The notes beneath the pieces are model-generated. The model ran no database searches and had not been told where the DNA came from. It saw nothing but the letters and a program-made list of their open reading frames with translations. From the NCBI GenBank assembly GCA_033398695.1, contig CM065812.1, positions 134,856,858 through 134,920,857 of the forward strand: a stretch of 64,000 nt of DNA, in the 5' to 3' direction. Below, piece after piece: positions 1 to 11,604 of this stretch. This DNA comes from Orobanche coerulescens (Eukaryota > Streptophyta > Magnoliopsida > Lamiales > Orobanchaceae). Positions within the stretch are counted from its first letter, which is position 1. Every line of letters starts with the position of its first letter. Position numbers and translations under genes: made by a program.

Positions 1-770
1 GATAATGGCTAGATCTGGACTTTAGATGATGAAACCTCAACAAAACCCTAAAATATGAAGAACTAGGGTTTCGAATGATTTACCTTGATCCGGACGATAA
101 AAGATGTTAAGATCTTGTTAACTTTGTTCCAGGAACTCTAAAATGTTGTTGGGTAGTGAAGTCTGGCCAAAATCTGCACTTCCCCACGTCCAGGTCACCC
201 AGTCGCTGGAGGAGAGAAGAAGGAAGAAGAAATGACGTAAACTGGACCATGCTGTCCTATTTATACTGGACGTGATTAGCGCGCACTACGGGCAAGGTGT
301 AGCGTGCGCTATCGGGATGAAAGGCAGTCCACCGCCTTTGAAAGGCGGTGCAGAACTTTCTACACTGGCCGCGCTAGCATGCGTTACCCGTAATGGTTAG
401 CGCACGCTACCTGTTAATTTTTCCGAGTAGAGTCCAGAAACCTCTGCATGTACTGACCGTCCATAATGGCGTGCGCTACCTTGGCCGACTAACGTGCGCT
501 ACAAATGTATGATTAGCGGGTGCTAGTAACACAGTCTAGCATGCGCTAACTGCTACTTCTCAACATCACCATTATGAAGTTTGGTCAGGACGAGCACATC
601 CTGAGAGATACATAACTCGACAATCCTAACAACCAACATACCAGTTCCAACTCCAATATACACATGGTTCCAGGCACCAAACAGTATAATATGGAACTTT
701 CCCAAACCAACTCCCAACAGAATACGACCGAAAACAAAATTCATTATTAATATAGTATGCAGATATTACT
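1..770 (-). mobile_element. 3' LTR of minus-strand Ty3/gypsy element (cut by window edge)
   Basis: This stretch is a close direct copy of 9135-9905, so the two form an LTR pair. Its high-coordinate end is the LTR start on the minus strand (TGTAATATC type; here the first base is mutated, giving AGTAATATC) and lies directly beside a polypurine tract at 771-785, which makes it the 3' LTR. The left end runs out of the window. A TATA-like TATTTATA (minus-strand TATAAATA) at about 259-266 lies just downstream, in minus orientation, of the palindrome array at 277-550. No coding potential is seen; short frames here are incidental. Confidence 0.85.
277..550 (-). repeat. U3 array of TAGCG-NN-CGCTA palindromes
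   Basis: Roughly nine degenerate copies of a 12-bp inverted repeat (arms TAGCG and CGCTA, 2-bp centre) lie within about 275 bp. Exact copies are at 300-311 and 398-409. The array ends next to the TATA-like box at 259-266. Most variation between copies is C/T or G/A inside the CG-rich arms. A separate perfect hairpin, arms CACCGCCTTT and AAAGGCGGTG, lies near 329-350 inside the array. Confidence 0.85.
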
Positions 771-785
771 CCCTTACCCTCTAAA
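771..785 (-). other. Polypurine tract of gypsy element
   Basis: Read on the minus strand this is AGAGGGTAAGGGAG, directly abutting the LTR start at 770. It is preceded by the sequence GAGGACGAAACTTC, typical of the 3' end of plant gypsy interiors. It fixes the element as minus-strand. Confidence 0.8.
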
Positions 786-950
786 AAGAAGTTTCGTCCT
801 CGAAACTTGAAATAGGAAGAGGGTCGTCGGAATATATGTCCGAGTCTCCAATCGTATCCATACAAAATTTTTATTCTTAAATCATAAACATTACACCAGT
901 ACATATTTATAAGAAAACATCAATACACAGCATACCCCATTAAGCATATC

Positions 951-1385
951 TCATTGGTCAATGCCGACAGAGTCGTCCTCGACCTCTTCTTCATGGTACT
1001 CTTCGGGATCTTCCTCGGGATCCTCTTCGTCTTCTACGACTTCTTGTCCCACTACCGTGATTGGCACCACTGGGAGGATAGCAAGGATTTCTTCAGCGTT
1101 GGCTCGTATTATTTCCCTTTCTTGCTATATTTGATCCTGGAGGACCTCTCTCCCTTGAGTGTACTGGGTCTCCCTCTCTCGAAGAGTACGCTGTATTGCA
1201 GCCAACTGAGCTTCTAACTCCGCAGCATGCTCGCGTTCTCGTGCAGCTGCTTCTTGGGCAGTCTGATTTGCGTCCCGATGAAATTGTGCTTTGGCCTCTA
1301 GATAATTGATATGCTCTAAGCAATGAGTATGCTTAGCAGGATCCATTCTTACCAGATCATTCAAAGGTTTCCTCTTGATTAACAT
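951..1385 (-). pseudogene. Small acidic coiled-coil ORF near the 3' end of the gypsy interior
   Basis: An ATG at 1385 opens an 86-codon frame ending at TAG (1125-1127). The same frame then continues for about 57 more codons to a TGA at 951-953, so the ancestral product was probably about 144 residues. The first half is rich in A, E, Q and R in a heptad-like pattern (EAAAREREHAAELEAQL), suggesting a coiled coil. The read-through half is strongly acidic (EDEEDPEEDPEEYHEEEVEDD). It lies between the interior and the PPT at 771-785, where autonomous gypsy elements end their pol. I do not recognise a family. It could be an extra element-encoded ORF, a gag fragment or a captured gene piece. Only the open frame and composition are seen; function is not inferable. 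Confidence 0.5.
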
Positions 1386-2940
1386 CTTAAGTTTACTATG
1401 GAAATACTTCTTAGGGCCTTATATACACATCAAATCGACTCTAAGTTGGCAGTTCTAGCGGTGCTACAGTTGTCTCTTAGCAGCCGCTATTATGGTCGTG
1501 CCGTCATTCAGTGTCAATTATCTCTTTTCGCCACAACAATGATAATATTAATAATAAAATCTTAGTGGTAGACTCGCAGGGATACCTGATAGGGATCGAG
1601 TCAACCAACGGTACGAATACGACCAAAATATTGGTCAAGCTAGAAAAATGCTATCACGGACTCTCGGTACTCCCACTTGATGTCAAGACATGATGACCAT
1701 CTCTCATATGTTGGTCATCAAAACTAGCGAACCGAAAGAAATGAAAATAGATCAAAAGAAAATGAACTGGCGGGAAAATAAAATTATTACATCTCATTCC
1801 TTTTGGAATAGGTTTCGTCCCAAAACTTAGGACATGAAACAATCAAGGCAAGGCAACCCTAGATAACACACGTTATTTGTTGCTGACAGCATTCGAAAGC
1901 TCCATTCCGTACAGAGCCACTGTGGTTCGATTCAATACGCATAAATGTTTACGAATACCATAATCATGAATCCCTATTGTTGATGAATCCGAGCGGTACG
2001 ACAATCAAAATGCGAGTTTGATGTTGAACAAGTACATAATTCCGTCAACATCAAAGGTTTGAAAGATGACTTACTGAGACGGGTACTCGAATCTTAAGAA
2101 AACCAGACACTCGATAACCACGATGCGAGATCGGGCAACAACAATCGAACCACAACGATCGAACAACATTGATCGAACAACAACGACTGGACGATAATAA
2201 CTAAACAACTCCGAAGTTCACGCCTCAACTCAAGCATTAAGTGGGCTCGTAAGAATTACAAGATATTCACTTTACGTAGGATTCACGAGATTTGAATCGA
2301 ACTTGGGGAAAAGTCACAACTGTGAACGGATTCATCTGAAATAATGTCATAACTCGTTCGAACGACAAAAATCAAAGAATAGAACAAATTCAAAAGGTGT
2401 CATCGAACATAAGCGAGTCTATAGGATGGAAAAAGAAGTCAAAAACTCGGGTGTCACGATCCACTTTAAATAGAAGAAGTTTGTCCCCGAGATTTAGAAT
2501 AGCGTAACAAGCAACTTCATAAGGTCGTATGACCAAATCTCTAAGTGTTCTGACAAATGCGGAATGACTACTAACATCACAAGAATTTCTCAGTAGTAAC
2601 GCAATTCAGTTAATGGCACAAGTCGAAATCAAAATAAAGCACAACACAATAGATATGGTTCGCTCGGGTGGAATCATGAGTCACCAAGGGAAATATGGTC
2701 CAATATTAAACAATAATGTGGTTATACAATGAGATCTTGAAACCAGTACATGATGGAAACCACAATTACGATAAACTCAGACATCAAGTCAATCATTGCA
2801 GTACCACGAACTCGCAAGTTCCGTAGTGCGACAACAGAGTCAAACATAAGGGTTCAAGGCCCTAAATTGTACAAGCGCAAGAATCCCGATTATTATACTT
2901 TTCTCCCCCTCAATGGGAGTTTTGTCCTCAATACGTAGAA
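1386..2940 (-). repeat. Stack of decayed gypsy 3'-end/LTR junctions
   Basis: No gene is visible. At least three further gypsy 3'-end signatures are seen on the minus strand: a GGGACGAAAC..PPT..TGTAATAAT junction near 1785-1830, a GGGGACAAACTTC..TGACACCCG junction near 2450-2500, and a GAGGACAAAACTC..GGGGGAGAAAAG junction near 2895-2940. Each looks like the end of an element interior passing into an LTR, all in the same orientation, so this stretch is a pile of truncated LTR ends. Exact boundaries cannot be set by eye. Confidence 0.5.
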
Positions 2941-3930
2941 CTACCAAGTTAGAGATAGAAAGCAAGAAGATAAAGAGAATCAAAGCCACAATTGTCGGGG
3001 GCATCAACAATTCCGACGTATTATGAAAACATCACTTGCCATCATCTGGGATACCATTTGCTTTGTTCTCTGATAGTTTACGAACATTTGATCGAATGTT
3101 AACTATTCACAGTTCCTCAGAATCCTTAGAATCATCAACTGAGGTGAACCAGTCGGGATTATGGATATACAATTCATATGACATGACCAACAACAACATT
3201 TATCATCAATTAATTCACCAAAATCGGGTTGGAATTAAGATCAACAACAAAATCTACAAAATGGTCAACTCAAGGGAAATTCAAGGAATTGCATCAATCC
3301 GAAGAAGAACAATGGATTAGAAGATGTTATACTTCAAAACACCTTAGAGCGGAACAAAATCGGCCAAGGTCACGAACCCTGGTTGTCTTCGATTCACACC
3401 TTGGTGTCACCCGCGGAGAAAAAGGAAGAGAGTGGAAATGACGAATCACAATTGCTGTCCGGTTCATATGCCGGACAGATTAGCGTGCGCTAACTAAAAG
3501 CATTAGCATGCGCTAAAGAGACCTCCAGCCTCAGTCCAGTAGCTTCTGGACTATCCCGAACTACCAGTTAGCACGCGTTACCCTCTCCATAGCGTGCGCT
3601 AACTACTGCACCTCAGCGCACGCTACATAATTGCATAGCGTGCGCTGCTGAATTTCTCGGTTGAATGCAGTAGTTTCTGCATCTTGCGTTAGTATGCGCT
3701 ATCCACAAGGTAGCGTATGCTAACTGTTCCGATTCAGTAAAACAGTTGTGAACACATCTCAAACAGCACTAGAACTGAAGGTTACCAATAAACGGCAACA
3801 TGCAACTCCGAACACCATCGGTTCCACATAAACAATCATCGAAAGACCATTAACAACTAAACTGAAATCTTACCTCTCGGCGAAGAGGGTTATTATCCCG
3901 AGTTTATACAAAACGACCTGACGTTACACC
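2941..3930 (-). mobile_element. Gypsy LTR fragment with TAGCG palindrome array
   Basis: The part at 3290-3480 resembles 7650-7845 of the complete solo LTR (shared blocks such as GAACAATGGATTAGA and CCCGCGGAG), followed in both cases by a palindrome array. The array here runs 3481-3722 and has an exact TAGCGTGCGCTA at 3481-3492. The promoter box is degenerate (CATATG near 3466). Ends are not defined and no coding potential is seen. Confidence 0.6.
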
Positions 3931-5006
3931 ATCAACTTGGTCACAATTCTGAGCACTATTGCCCAAAATCTTCCAGATGTTTTCTGTCTCCTTGCCCCAC
4001 TTGTCAACTTAGTTACTGAGGGGGCTTCATAGGGTATTGTCTGATCCCAAGTACTCAAAGTAGGCAATATTAGAACGTCGAATTTGGGAGGCATGTATAC
4101 TATATACAAGGATGAGAATATATATATACATGCATATTATGCTTAAAAATCAACTTTTGGTCTTCTGACAGGAATAATAATACCATGTCCGAAACACAAT
4201 CTTTTGCAAATAATGGGCGAGTCACGTTTCGCCCAAAACTCGTGAATACTCTAGAAGAGGAAGTTCTATTTCTCATGTCACCTTTCAAGTTTTTGCAAAC
4301 AAGGTTTTAAAATGTCGTAACTAGTTTAAAGGATTTACATTTCAAATACCGCAAATTTAAGGATCTTTCCTCTTCTACCAAAATGTTTACTTGAGAAAAA
4401 GTTTTCGCCGAAATACGTGACCAGATAATAAGACGTTCGTAGGTCTTCACCGCTTGAAAAATCTCACAACACTACCTTAAAAATATTTGTGCAGCGGATA
4501 AAATCGACACTTAAAATTTTATTCTTGATGAAATGTAGGAATCAATAATATTCCCAGTTTCTCCAATATACATTATGTAACTATTTTCACCTGGACCGTA
4601 TAGTATAATCATGCACATCCCAAAAATCCTAATACCATCAACAAATTCCAGCCCCTCAATCCAGGGTTAATCGAATTAGCACAACACAACCACCACATAC
4701 ATAGGAGGGAGCTTACCGTCGAAAGGCTTACCTTATCCTTACGTCAATATGCACAGTTCATTAGACGTATATGGGAAGGAAAATAATAGACACAACTACA
4801 ATGGAACACAATTCACAGGGGGGAACTCAAAATCCAAGCATGTTTGGAAAGAGACTAAAACAATTTGGGCGGAAGGAATTAGAGTTCAGAGAGACTTACA
4901 GCGCATGTCGCACGAGATAGCAGCAACCCAGTGATATCATAAACAAACGACCAACTCAACCTTGACAGACCCAAAACACCAACAACCTAGGTATCCATAA
5001 ACCTAA
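3931..5006 (-). other. Untranslated leader region of the gypsy element; no gene seen
   Basis: This stretch lies between the primer-binding site and the LTR fragment, about 1.1 kb. No frame longer than about 62 codons and no gag, zinc-knuckle or protease signature is visible on either strand. It is probably leader sequence plus old insertions. Confidence 0.4.
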
Positions 5007-5018
5007 GCTCTGATACCA
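5007..5018 (-). other. Primer-binding site (initiator Met tRNA type)
   Basis: The minus strand reads TGGTATCAGAGC, the usual plant initiator-methionine tRNA primer site, five bases inside the 5' LTR end at 5024. This proves the LTR at 5024-9905 is the 5' LTR of a minus-strand element. Confidence 0.9.
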
Positions 5019-6529
5019 AATTCTGTAACACCCCCGTGATTTACAGAGATATTACAGTGCCGTAGATTTTTTTTGGAGAACCTACCAGGATTAGATCAAC
5101 ATAAAAGACATTAACCATCAACAAAAACCGAGACATTCAAACATTTAAAACCAATGTCAACTTCAATACCACATACATCACCAAAACAATCCAATACATG
5201 GTCCTGTTGGATCACCACAGATACAACAACTCACAACTGATCCAACAACATCAACAACAACTAACACCAACACATTAAACCATATATGACAGTACCCGCG
5301 CGAGTACGAAACCAAAACACAACTTTAACCGTGATAAAACAACCTCCGACTCAAAATAACACATGATATCAGTGTTGCTCGTCATCCTCACGCTCCTCCT
5401 GTGCCAGCTCGCCACGAAGACCTGTACCTGAATACACAGCAAGTATATCCACCCCAGAAGGGGTCAGCAAACTTTGGATACAGCCTTCCTTCTGAACGGC
5501 TGTTGGCGCTGTTGATATGCTATGGGAGCATGATGTTGAGTGTGCCTTTCCGGCCGGTGCAAGTACAACGATTCATGAATATGTACCACAAGTGAATAAA
5601 TAATCAAATCACTATGCCATCACATATATTCCGGAATATCATACCATAATCATCATAAATCAATCTCCCGAGCTGTACTGGCCCTGTACCTCACGTGAGA
5701 TACACACCCTAGGGACTTCTCGTCAGGCCCTCTCTGGTTGTGCATGTAACACCCCCAATTCGCTCAGGGATATTACACGCCGTAGAACCTTTCCTCAAGG
5801 ATCTACCAGACTGGTAACAACATCGAACATCTCAACAATGCCTTTAAGTCTAAAATGACTCAATAGACCGATTTGGTCTTTCAATAAATACATACAACTC
5901 AATCACAACACATGCCCACACAGGGGTCGAGTACAACACACTCCCGTACAACGGGGAAAGGATACTGCAGCGGAAAATAAAATACAACTAAACCAATACG
6001 ACATCAACCGGTCCTCGTGTGATTAGTATTGTTCATCTTTCATCATCCTTCATGCCGACCCTGTGCTATGCTCCAAAACCTGAATGCAAAACAGACATCC
6101 ACCCCCCAATTTCTCGGGGGTTAGCAAAATTCCACTATTTTGCTAGTGCATGTACAAAGTGTAAAAATACGAGCCATACAATATAAGTTCCAAGGACAAT
6201 AATAACCAGGAATCCTCAAAGATTAAAACACAACGAAAAATACTTCCCGAGGCAAGAGTTGGGTAAAACATTCCCAAAATCGAAAGATCACAAATCAAGG
6301 GAAAACAGTTTATAAAATGTTTTAAAATGCCATCGAGAGTTTTAATAGAAAATAATTTAGGATTATCGAATCCTTATCTTTCCAAAAATCAATGGGGGCT
6401 ACAGCCCAAAGGTTTTATTTTCACAACTGAAACCACAACAATTCACAGGGTTAAAACCCACGTCACGTGTCCTCGACGGACATAAAATCAATACAATATA
6501 ATCGCCCAAGATACGCAAATCTTGGTCAC

Positions 6530-6925
6530 AAAAATACAACACCAACTCGTGAATCCAGGGCTATACCATTGGATTCCCTTCGTGGCCCCGTCGGACCCTC
6601 CCAAGGTGAGCAGAATGCGTTTTCGAAATCATATACACCAACTCGTGAAGTTTTACTCGTGAATCCAGGGCTATACCATTGGACTCCCTCCGTGGCCCCG
6701 TCGAACCTTCCCGAGGTGAGCAAAATACAGTCACAAAACATACACACCACTCGTGAATCCAGGGCGAGTACCATTGGATTCCCTACGTGGCCCCGTCGAA
6801 CCCTCCCGAGGTGAGCAAAATACATTCACAAAACACACACACCACTCGTGAATCCATGGAGAGTACCATTGGATTCCCTCTGTGGCCCCGTCGAACCCTC
6901 CCAAGGTGAGCGAAATATATTCACA
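6530..6925. repeat. Tandem repeat, about four units of ~100 bp, in the R/U5 part of the solo LTR
   Basis: Four consecutive units each contain ACTCGTGAATCCA, ACCATTGGA, TGGCCCCGTCG and AGGTGAGC. Units differ by small indels, and the first spacing is enlarged by an extra ACTCGTGAA. A two-unit repeat with a related GG(G)CCC-rich core occurs at the comparable position of another LTR, at 51937-52072. Confidence 0.8.
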
Positions 6926-7844
6926 AATCACACAATCAACATGTCACACCAAGGATATCCAAGCAATTCACCCAACTGCAACAAACACAAAGCACGACAC
7001 CATTGTCAAATCACAACGTACCAAAATGAGATAATATACGCATATATATTATCAAAGCACAACAACAACACCAAGCATATTCATAAGATTCACATAATCG
7101 TTTACGAAAAACACCAATCACAAAATACACACGGTTTTGAAAGAGAGACTTTAACGAGGCTAAACCAAATCTTTGAAAGTTCAATTCAAACGACCAAACA
7201 AACACATTTAGACGATCACTAATTATCATATCCATAAAACAAGAATTGTATGGACAAGGTACTTGCCTCGAATAATCACAAACGCGAAGAATCGACCGAA
7301 GTAGGTTGGCACGAACCGACCACGAACCCGCCGACTCCACCGAATGCTAACCCACGACAATAAACTACAGACAACAATAACAACAATGAAAATGAATTCT
7401 ATAGCACGACCCAAAGCCGCTGAATTCAAGGAACAAATGACGAAAGTTCAAGGGTTTCCCCCAAAACGGCCAAGAACACGATTCGTCCCGTCAACACGAA
7501 AACGGAATTCCAAATCGAAATATGGATATACAATCCATAGAATATGTTTAACAACCTCACTCAACAACAATCGATTCATCAAAATCGGGTAGAAAACGAA
7601 ATCAAGAACAAAACACCCAAAAAGTCAACTCGAAGGAAAATCAAGAAATATACCTTGATTCGGCGAAGAACAATGGATTAGATGATGTTATAATCACCTA
7701 GGATGCTCTAAAACACCTTGGAATGGACGAAAATTATCCCAGGTCGCGAACCCTAGTCGCCACGTCTCAAACCCGCGGAGGAAGAAGAAGAAATGAAGAA
7801 AATGAAGATTAAAGACTGTTGTCCAGTTTGTATACTGGACAACT

Positions 7845-8143
7845 TAGCGTGCGCTACTCCTACATGATTAGCGTGCGCTATCGAGACGTCAGAACAATCG
7901 TTCTTCCAAAAATGCACAGTTAGCGTGCGCTAACGAATCCTCCAGACCCAGTCCAGTAGCCACTGGACTCCCTCGAACTACTAGTTAGTGTGCGCTACCA
8001 AACCCGTAGCGTGCGCTAACCACAGCACTGTAGCGCGCGCTAATGACCTGCCCTTAGTGTGCGCTAATGGCCTGATTCCATCTACTGACTTCAGACCCTG
8101 CTGTTCGATAGCGTGCGCTAAGGATATCCCTTAGCGTGCGCTA
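7845..8143 (-). repeat. U3 array of TAGCG-NN-CGCTA palindromes
   Basis: About ten copies of the 12-bp motif lie within 300 bp, with exact TAGCGTGCGCTA at 7845-7856, 8109-8120 and 8132-8143 among others. The array begins a few bases from the promoter-like TATAC element near 7830. Confidence 0.88.
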
Positions 8144-9410
8144 ATACACCCAGAACTACAGCAGTAGTACTCTCAAAGCTGGTTACAACAACGGACCCCT
8201 CCGATCGAAATACCAAGATCAAGATACGCACAGAAACCTCCAAAATAAAATCATACCAAGAGTTTGAGTTACAATCAAACTCACACGCGACCATAAAAAG
8301 GGTCGAGATAACAAATACGTATATGGATACCCACAACTTTGGGAAAATTATAAAATGGCCCAAAATGCCCGAAAATCACGATACGTGATCTAATAACCAA
8401 ACCGAAGTTCACAACACGTCTAACAAAGTTAAATGGACTAACAGGAAACTCGAAACAGCAGTTTCGAACGAGATTCGCAAGAATCGAACTCAAGTGCGGA
8501 AAGGTCGCCAAAAAGCACGGAACTCAACAAAACGACACCGAAACGAACCCGGATGCCAAAAAGTGCAGAATTAATCATTCTCAGAATGATGAAACGGTCA
8601 CAAGCGAGTCGTCAAAACGGACTCTCGCTAAAAAAAGAAAATTACCGGAAATCTAAATTGTGGATATTACAGTGCAACCCCACCGAGTGATCCGCAGATA
8701 CTCACATTCTAACGGATCCCAGGGGACCCTCACTAGTTTTAACCCGATTCACACATACTCAGTAACCACATGGCACAAACCACATTTCTGAAATTACCAC
8801 TTTTCACAAAATCATAATTTTCACATATTCACACGAAGTACATCAAACACAATCAAAGTACTTGCCTCAGTTACAATGGTACAGGGAACGGTGAACGAAA
8901 GGACCTGCCGCCCGAACATTCTTCAACGATTAGGTCCTAGCACAACACAGCACTATATCAAACATAGTACGACGGAAACGAAAAGGTTTACCATAAGTTC
9001 TACTCTTAGAGACAATCAACCGGACATTATGGGGTCACTATGAATCATATACAACTATGGAAGAAAACTCGATACTTAATCTGTAAACTTAAACGAAAAG
9101 CAAAGAGTTATAATTACAACATCATAACCCAGCACGATCATGGCTAGTCTGGACTTTAGAGTATGAAACCTCAACAAAACTCTAAAATATGAAGAACTAG
9201 GGTTTCGAATGATTTACCTTGATCCGGACGATTAAAGATGTTAAGATCTTGTTAACTTTGTTCCAGGAACTTTAAAATGTTGTTGGGTAGTAAAGTCCGG
9301 CCAAAATCTGCACTTCCCCACGTCCAGGTTACCCAGCTGCCGGAGGAGAGAAGAACGAAGAAGAAATGATGTAAACTGGACCATGCTGTCCTATTTATAC
9401 TGGACGTGAT

Positions 9411-9682
9411 TAGCGTGCGCTAAGGGCAAGGTGTAGCATGCACTATCGAGCTGAAAGGCATTCCACCGCATTTGAAAGGTGGTGCAAAACTTTCCACACT
9501 GTCCATGCTAGCGTGCGTTACCCGTAATGGTTAGCGCGCGCTACCTGTTAGTTTTTCCGAGTAGAGTCCAGAAACCTCTGCATGTACTGACCGGCTATAA
9601 TGGCGTGCGCTACTGTGGCCAACTAGCGTGCACTACAAATGTATGATTAGTGCATGCTAGCAACACAATCTAGCGTGCGCTA
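9411..9682 (-). repeat. U3 array of TAGCG-NN-CGCTA palindromes
   Basis: Counterpart of the 277-550 array in the other LTR of the same element. Exact motifs at 9411-9422 and 9671-9682 correspond to mutated copies in the partner array, so the two arrays have lost different units. Confidence 0.88.
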
Positions 9683-9905
9683 ACTGCTACTTCTCAACAT
9701 CACCATTATGAAGTTTGGTCAGGACGAGCACATCCTGATAGACATATAACTCGATAACCACTAACAACCAACATACCAGTTCCAACTCCAATATACACAT
9801 GGTTCCAGGCACCAAACAGTATAATATGTAACTTTCCCAAACCAACTCCCAACAGAATACGACCAAAAACAAAATTTATTATTAATAAAGTACGCGGATA
9901 TTACA

Positions 9906-10655
9906 AAGACTTGTAATTAGATTACGGCATTTTTGTTCCAGGAACGGCCCATGAACTACATATTGGTAGCAACTAGGTTGTGAATGTTTATTCATATGGT
10001 ATTAATTCTACAAACATGCTTAAATGAATTAATTTGCAAATTGTAATATAAATCGCGAAAATTCTCCCACGACAAATTATTAAGTTTCAAGGTTTTTCTT
10101 CCCACCATCGAGCTTTCGGAAAATTGAAATCCAAACTGGGTGTGCTATGCTTCTGAGGTATCGGGGTAGTAGTTTGGGGAGGATGGATAAATTACCAAGA
10201 GCGCATTGGATGCCTTCGGTTGGAGCAAATTTTATCCCTAGAAACATGTTCGGTTGTCGGATAAGATTCAATTGTGTAACTGATTTGCGTCGATGGTATA
10301 AAATTAACTTGTTCACGAACCATGGAAACCGTATAGGTTGAGGGGAGTAAATAAAGGGAAAAAGAAGATCGAATCATCCATTAGATGAGTTGGTGTTGGA
10401 CACCACTTTATGAAAATTAATAGACTAGAAACATGTTCGGTTGCCCTCTGTTAAAATTTATAAAGAACTCGATCACCACTATGAAGATATTGCGAACAAT
10501 ACTTCCGGATTTCACATGGGAGTGTGTTATTCCGATAAAAATAGTGGGAGCTGGGTTAACTGAATAGAAAAGACCTTAATTCTATACTCAGATCATAATT
10601 GAACGAGTCACTAGTAAATCTGTCGTAGTTAATGCAGACAAACTCAACTCTCAAT
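9906..10655 (+). other. Copia 5' leader; no gene seen
   Basis: About 750 bp between the gypsy LTR edge and the gag start. Only short incidental frames occur. The phrase TAGAAACATGTTCGGTTG occurs twice (near 10239 and 10426), suggesting a small internal duplication. Confidence 0.4.
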
Positions 10656-11187
10656 ATGACAATGAACCCACTCGCTATACTACTCTAAAAGAACACCTTA
10701 ATCGGCCCTAACTTTGTGGATTGGCTCCACAATCTGATGATAGTCCTCAGTATAGAGGCATTAGGATATGTCTTGGAGACGGACATTCCGGCGCCTCCGG
10801 TGCGGACAAGAGCCAATCAGGAAGAAATTGAAAACCATGAAAAGTGGGTTAAGGATGACGTAAACGTCCGTGCTTATACGAGGTCTTCTATGTCTAATGA
10901 GCTTCAGAAAGCTCATTAGAAAATGACTTCTGCTAGGCAAATTTTATCTCACTTAACCGAGCTTTATGGTGAGCACAGTCGAAATGCTAGATATGTGATA
11001 TCCAAGTAACTGTTTAGTGCAAGGATGAAGGAAGGTGAGAAGGTTGGGGACTACGTCCTCAAAATGATATCTATGATCGAGAGATTGTAGGCTCTTGATT
11101 TTAAGATGTATACTTCTCTTCAAACCGACCTTATCCTACAGTCTCTTCCTAATCCCTTCTCACAGTTTGTTATGAATTTCTACTTCT
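10656..11187 (+). pseudogene. Copia gag (UBN2/DUF4219-type), broken
   Basis: The frame from ATG at 10656 is interrupted by TAA after ten codons, then resumes with the recognisable gag core (PNFVDWLHNLMIVL, NHEKWVKDD, SMSNELQKAH, LTELYGEHSRNARYVISK, LQSLPNPFSQFVMNF). Further in-frame stops follow NELQKAH, VISK and MIERL. This core is the copia capsid domain. The CCHC zinc knuckle expected after it is absent: the sequence passes from FVMNF straight into the protease, so that piece was probably deleted. The start is chosen because it gives the usual MTxNPLAxLL-like opening. Confidence 0.8.
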
Positions 11188-11604
11188 TGGATACTGGATT
11201 CAGGTGCTAGTTCTCACATTTATACTGTGAATCAGGATCTGGAACAAAGTAGGAATCTTGGATATGGAGAAGTGATGATTACTGTCGGAAGCGGGCATAG
11301 TGTCGAAGCAACTGACATAGGATCACTTCTTTTGAATTTAGAATCCGGCCTTGATTTAACTTTAGATGATGTACTTGTTTTGCCCAAGAGGCATAAAAAC
11401 ATTGTATTCATTTTGGCCATGGATCGAAAAGGCTTTTCATTTTCCATTGGTGATGGTTCCTGCAAAATTTATTTTAGAAATAAACTAGTAGGCACTGCTA
11501 CATTGTTAAGTGGATTGTATCATCTTAACCTTAGTAACAAAATTGTTGTGAATACAATGACTAGGAAGCGTGGTAGGGATGAAACTAATCAAGTTTTGAA
11601 ATAA
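11188..11604 (+). pseudogene. Copia protease and GAG-pre-integrase region
   Basis: The frame opens with WILDSGASSHI at 11188, the copia aspartic protease active site (DSGA intact), then LDDVLVLP, a typical protease C-terminal stretch, and a GAG-pre-integrase segment. TAA at 11602-11604 stops the frame just before the integrase zinc-binding HLRLGHVG. The protease would act in cis on the polyprotein. It joins gag without a knuckle. Confidence 0.8.

Larger units (their letters stand above)
5745..8671 (-). mobile_element. Complete gypsy solo LTR (about 2.93 kb) with TSD GTGCA
   Basis: The terminal inverted bases are TGTAACACCCCC at the left and GGATATTACA at the right, flanked on both sides by GTGCA (5740-5744 and 8672-8676). 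No interior, PBS or PPT is attached, so this is a solo LTR left by LTR-LTR recombination. It sits inside the 5' LTR of the surrounding gypsy element and is younger than it. Features include a TATA-like box near 7829-7834, a palindrome array at 7845-8143, and a 4-copy tandem repeat at about 6530-6925. Short frames inside are incidental. Confidence 0.92.
5024..9905 (-). mobile_element. 5' LTR of minus-strand gypsy element, split by a nested solo LTR
   Basis: The LTR starts on the minus strand at 9905 (TGTAATATCCGC) and ends at 5024 (GGGGGTGTTACA), next to the PBS. Its first 770 bp match 1-770. The host sequence is interrupted by a solo LTR at 5745-8671; without that insert and one TSD copy the LTR is about 1,950 bp. 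The TATA-like box TATTTATA is near 9392-9399, with the palindrome array at 9411-9682 upstream of it in transcription sense. The element appears to have landed inside the copia element that continues at 9906. Confidence 0.85.

Noticed and set aside
5401..5595. 64-codon plus-strand frame in the gypsy LTR
   Set aside because: No motif, opposite to the element, and inside a noncoding LTR.
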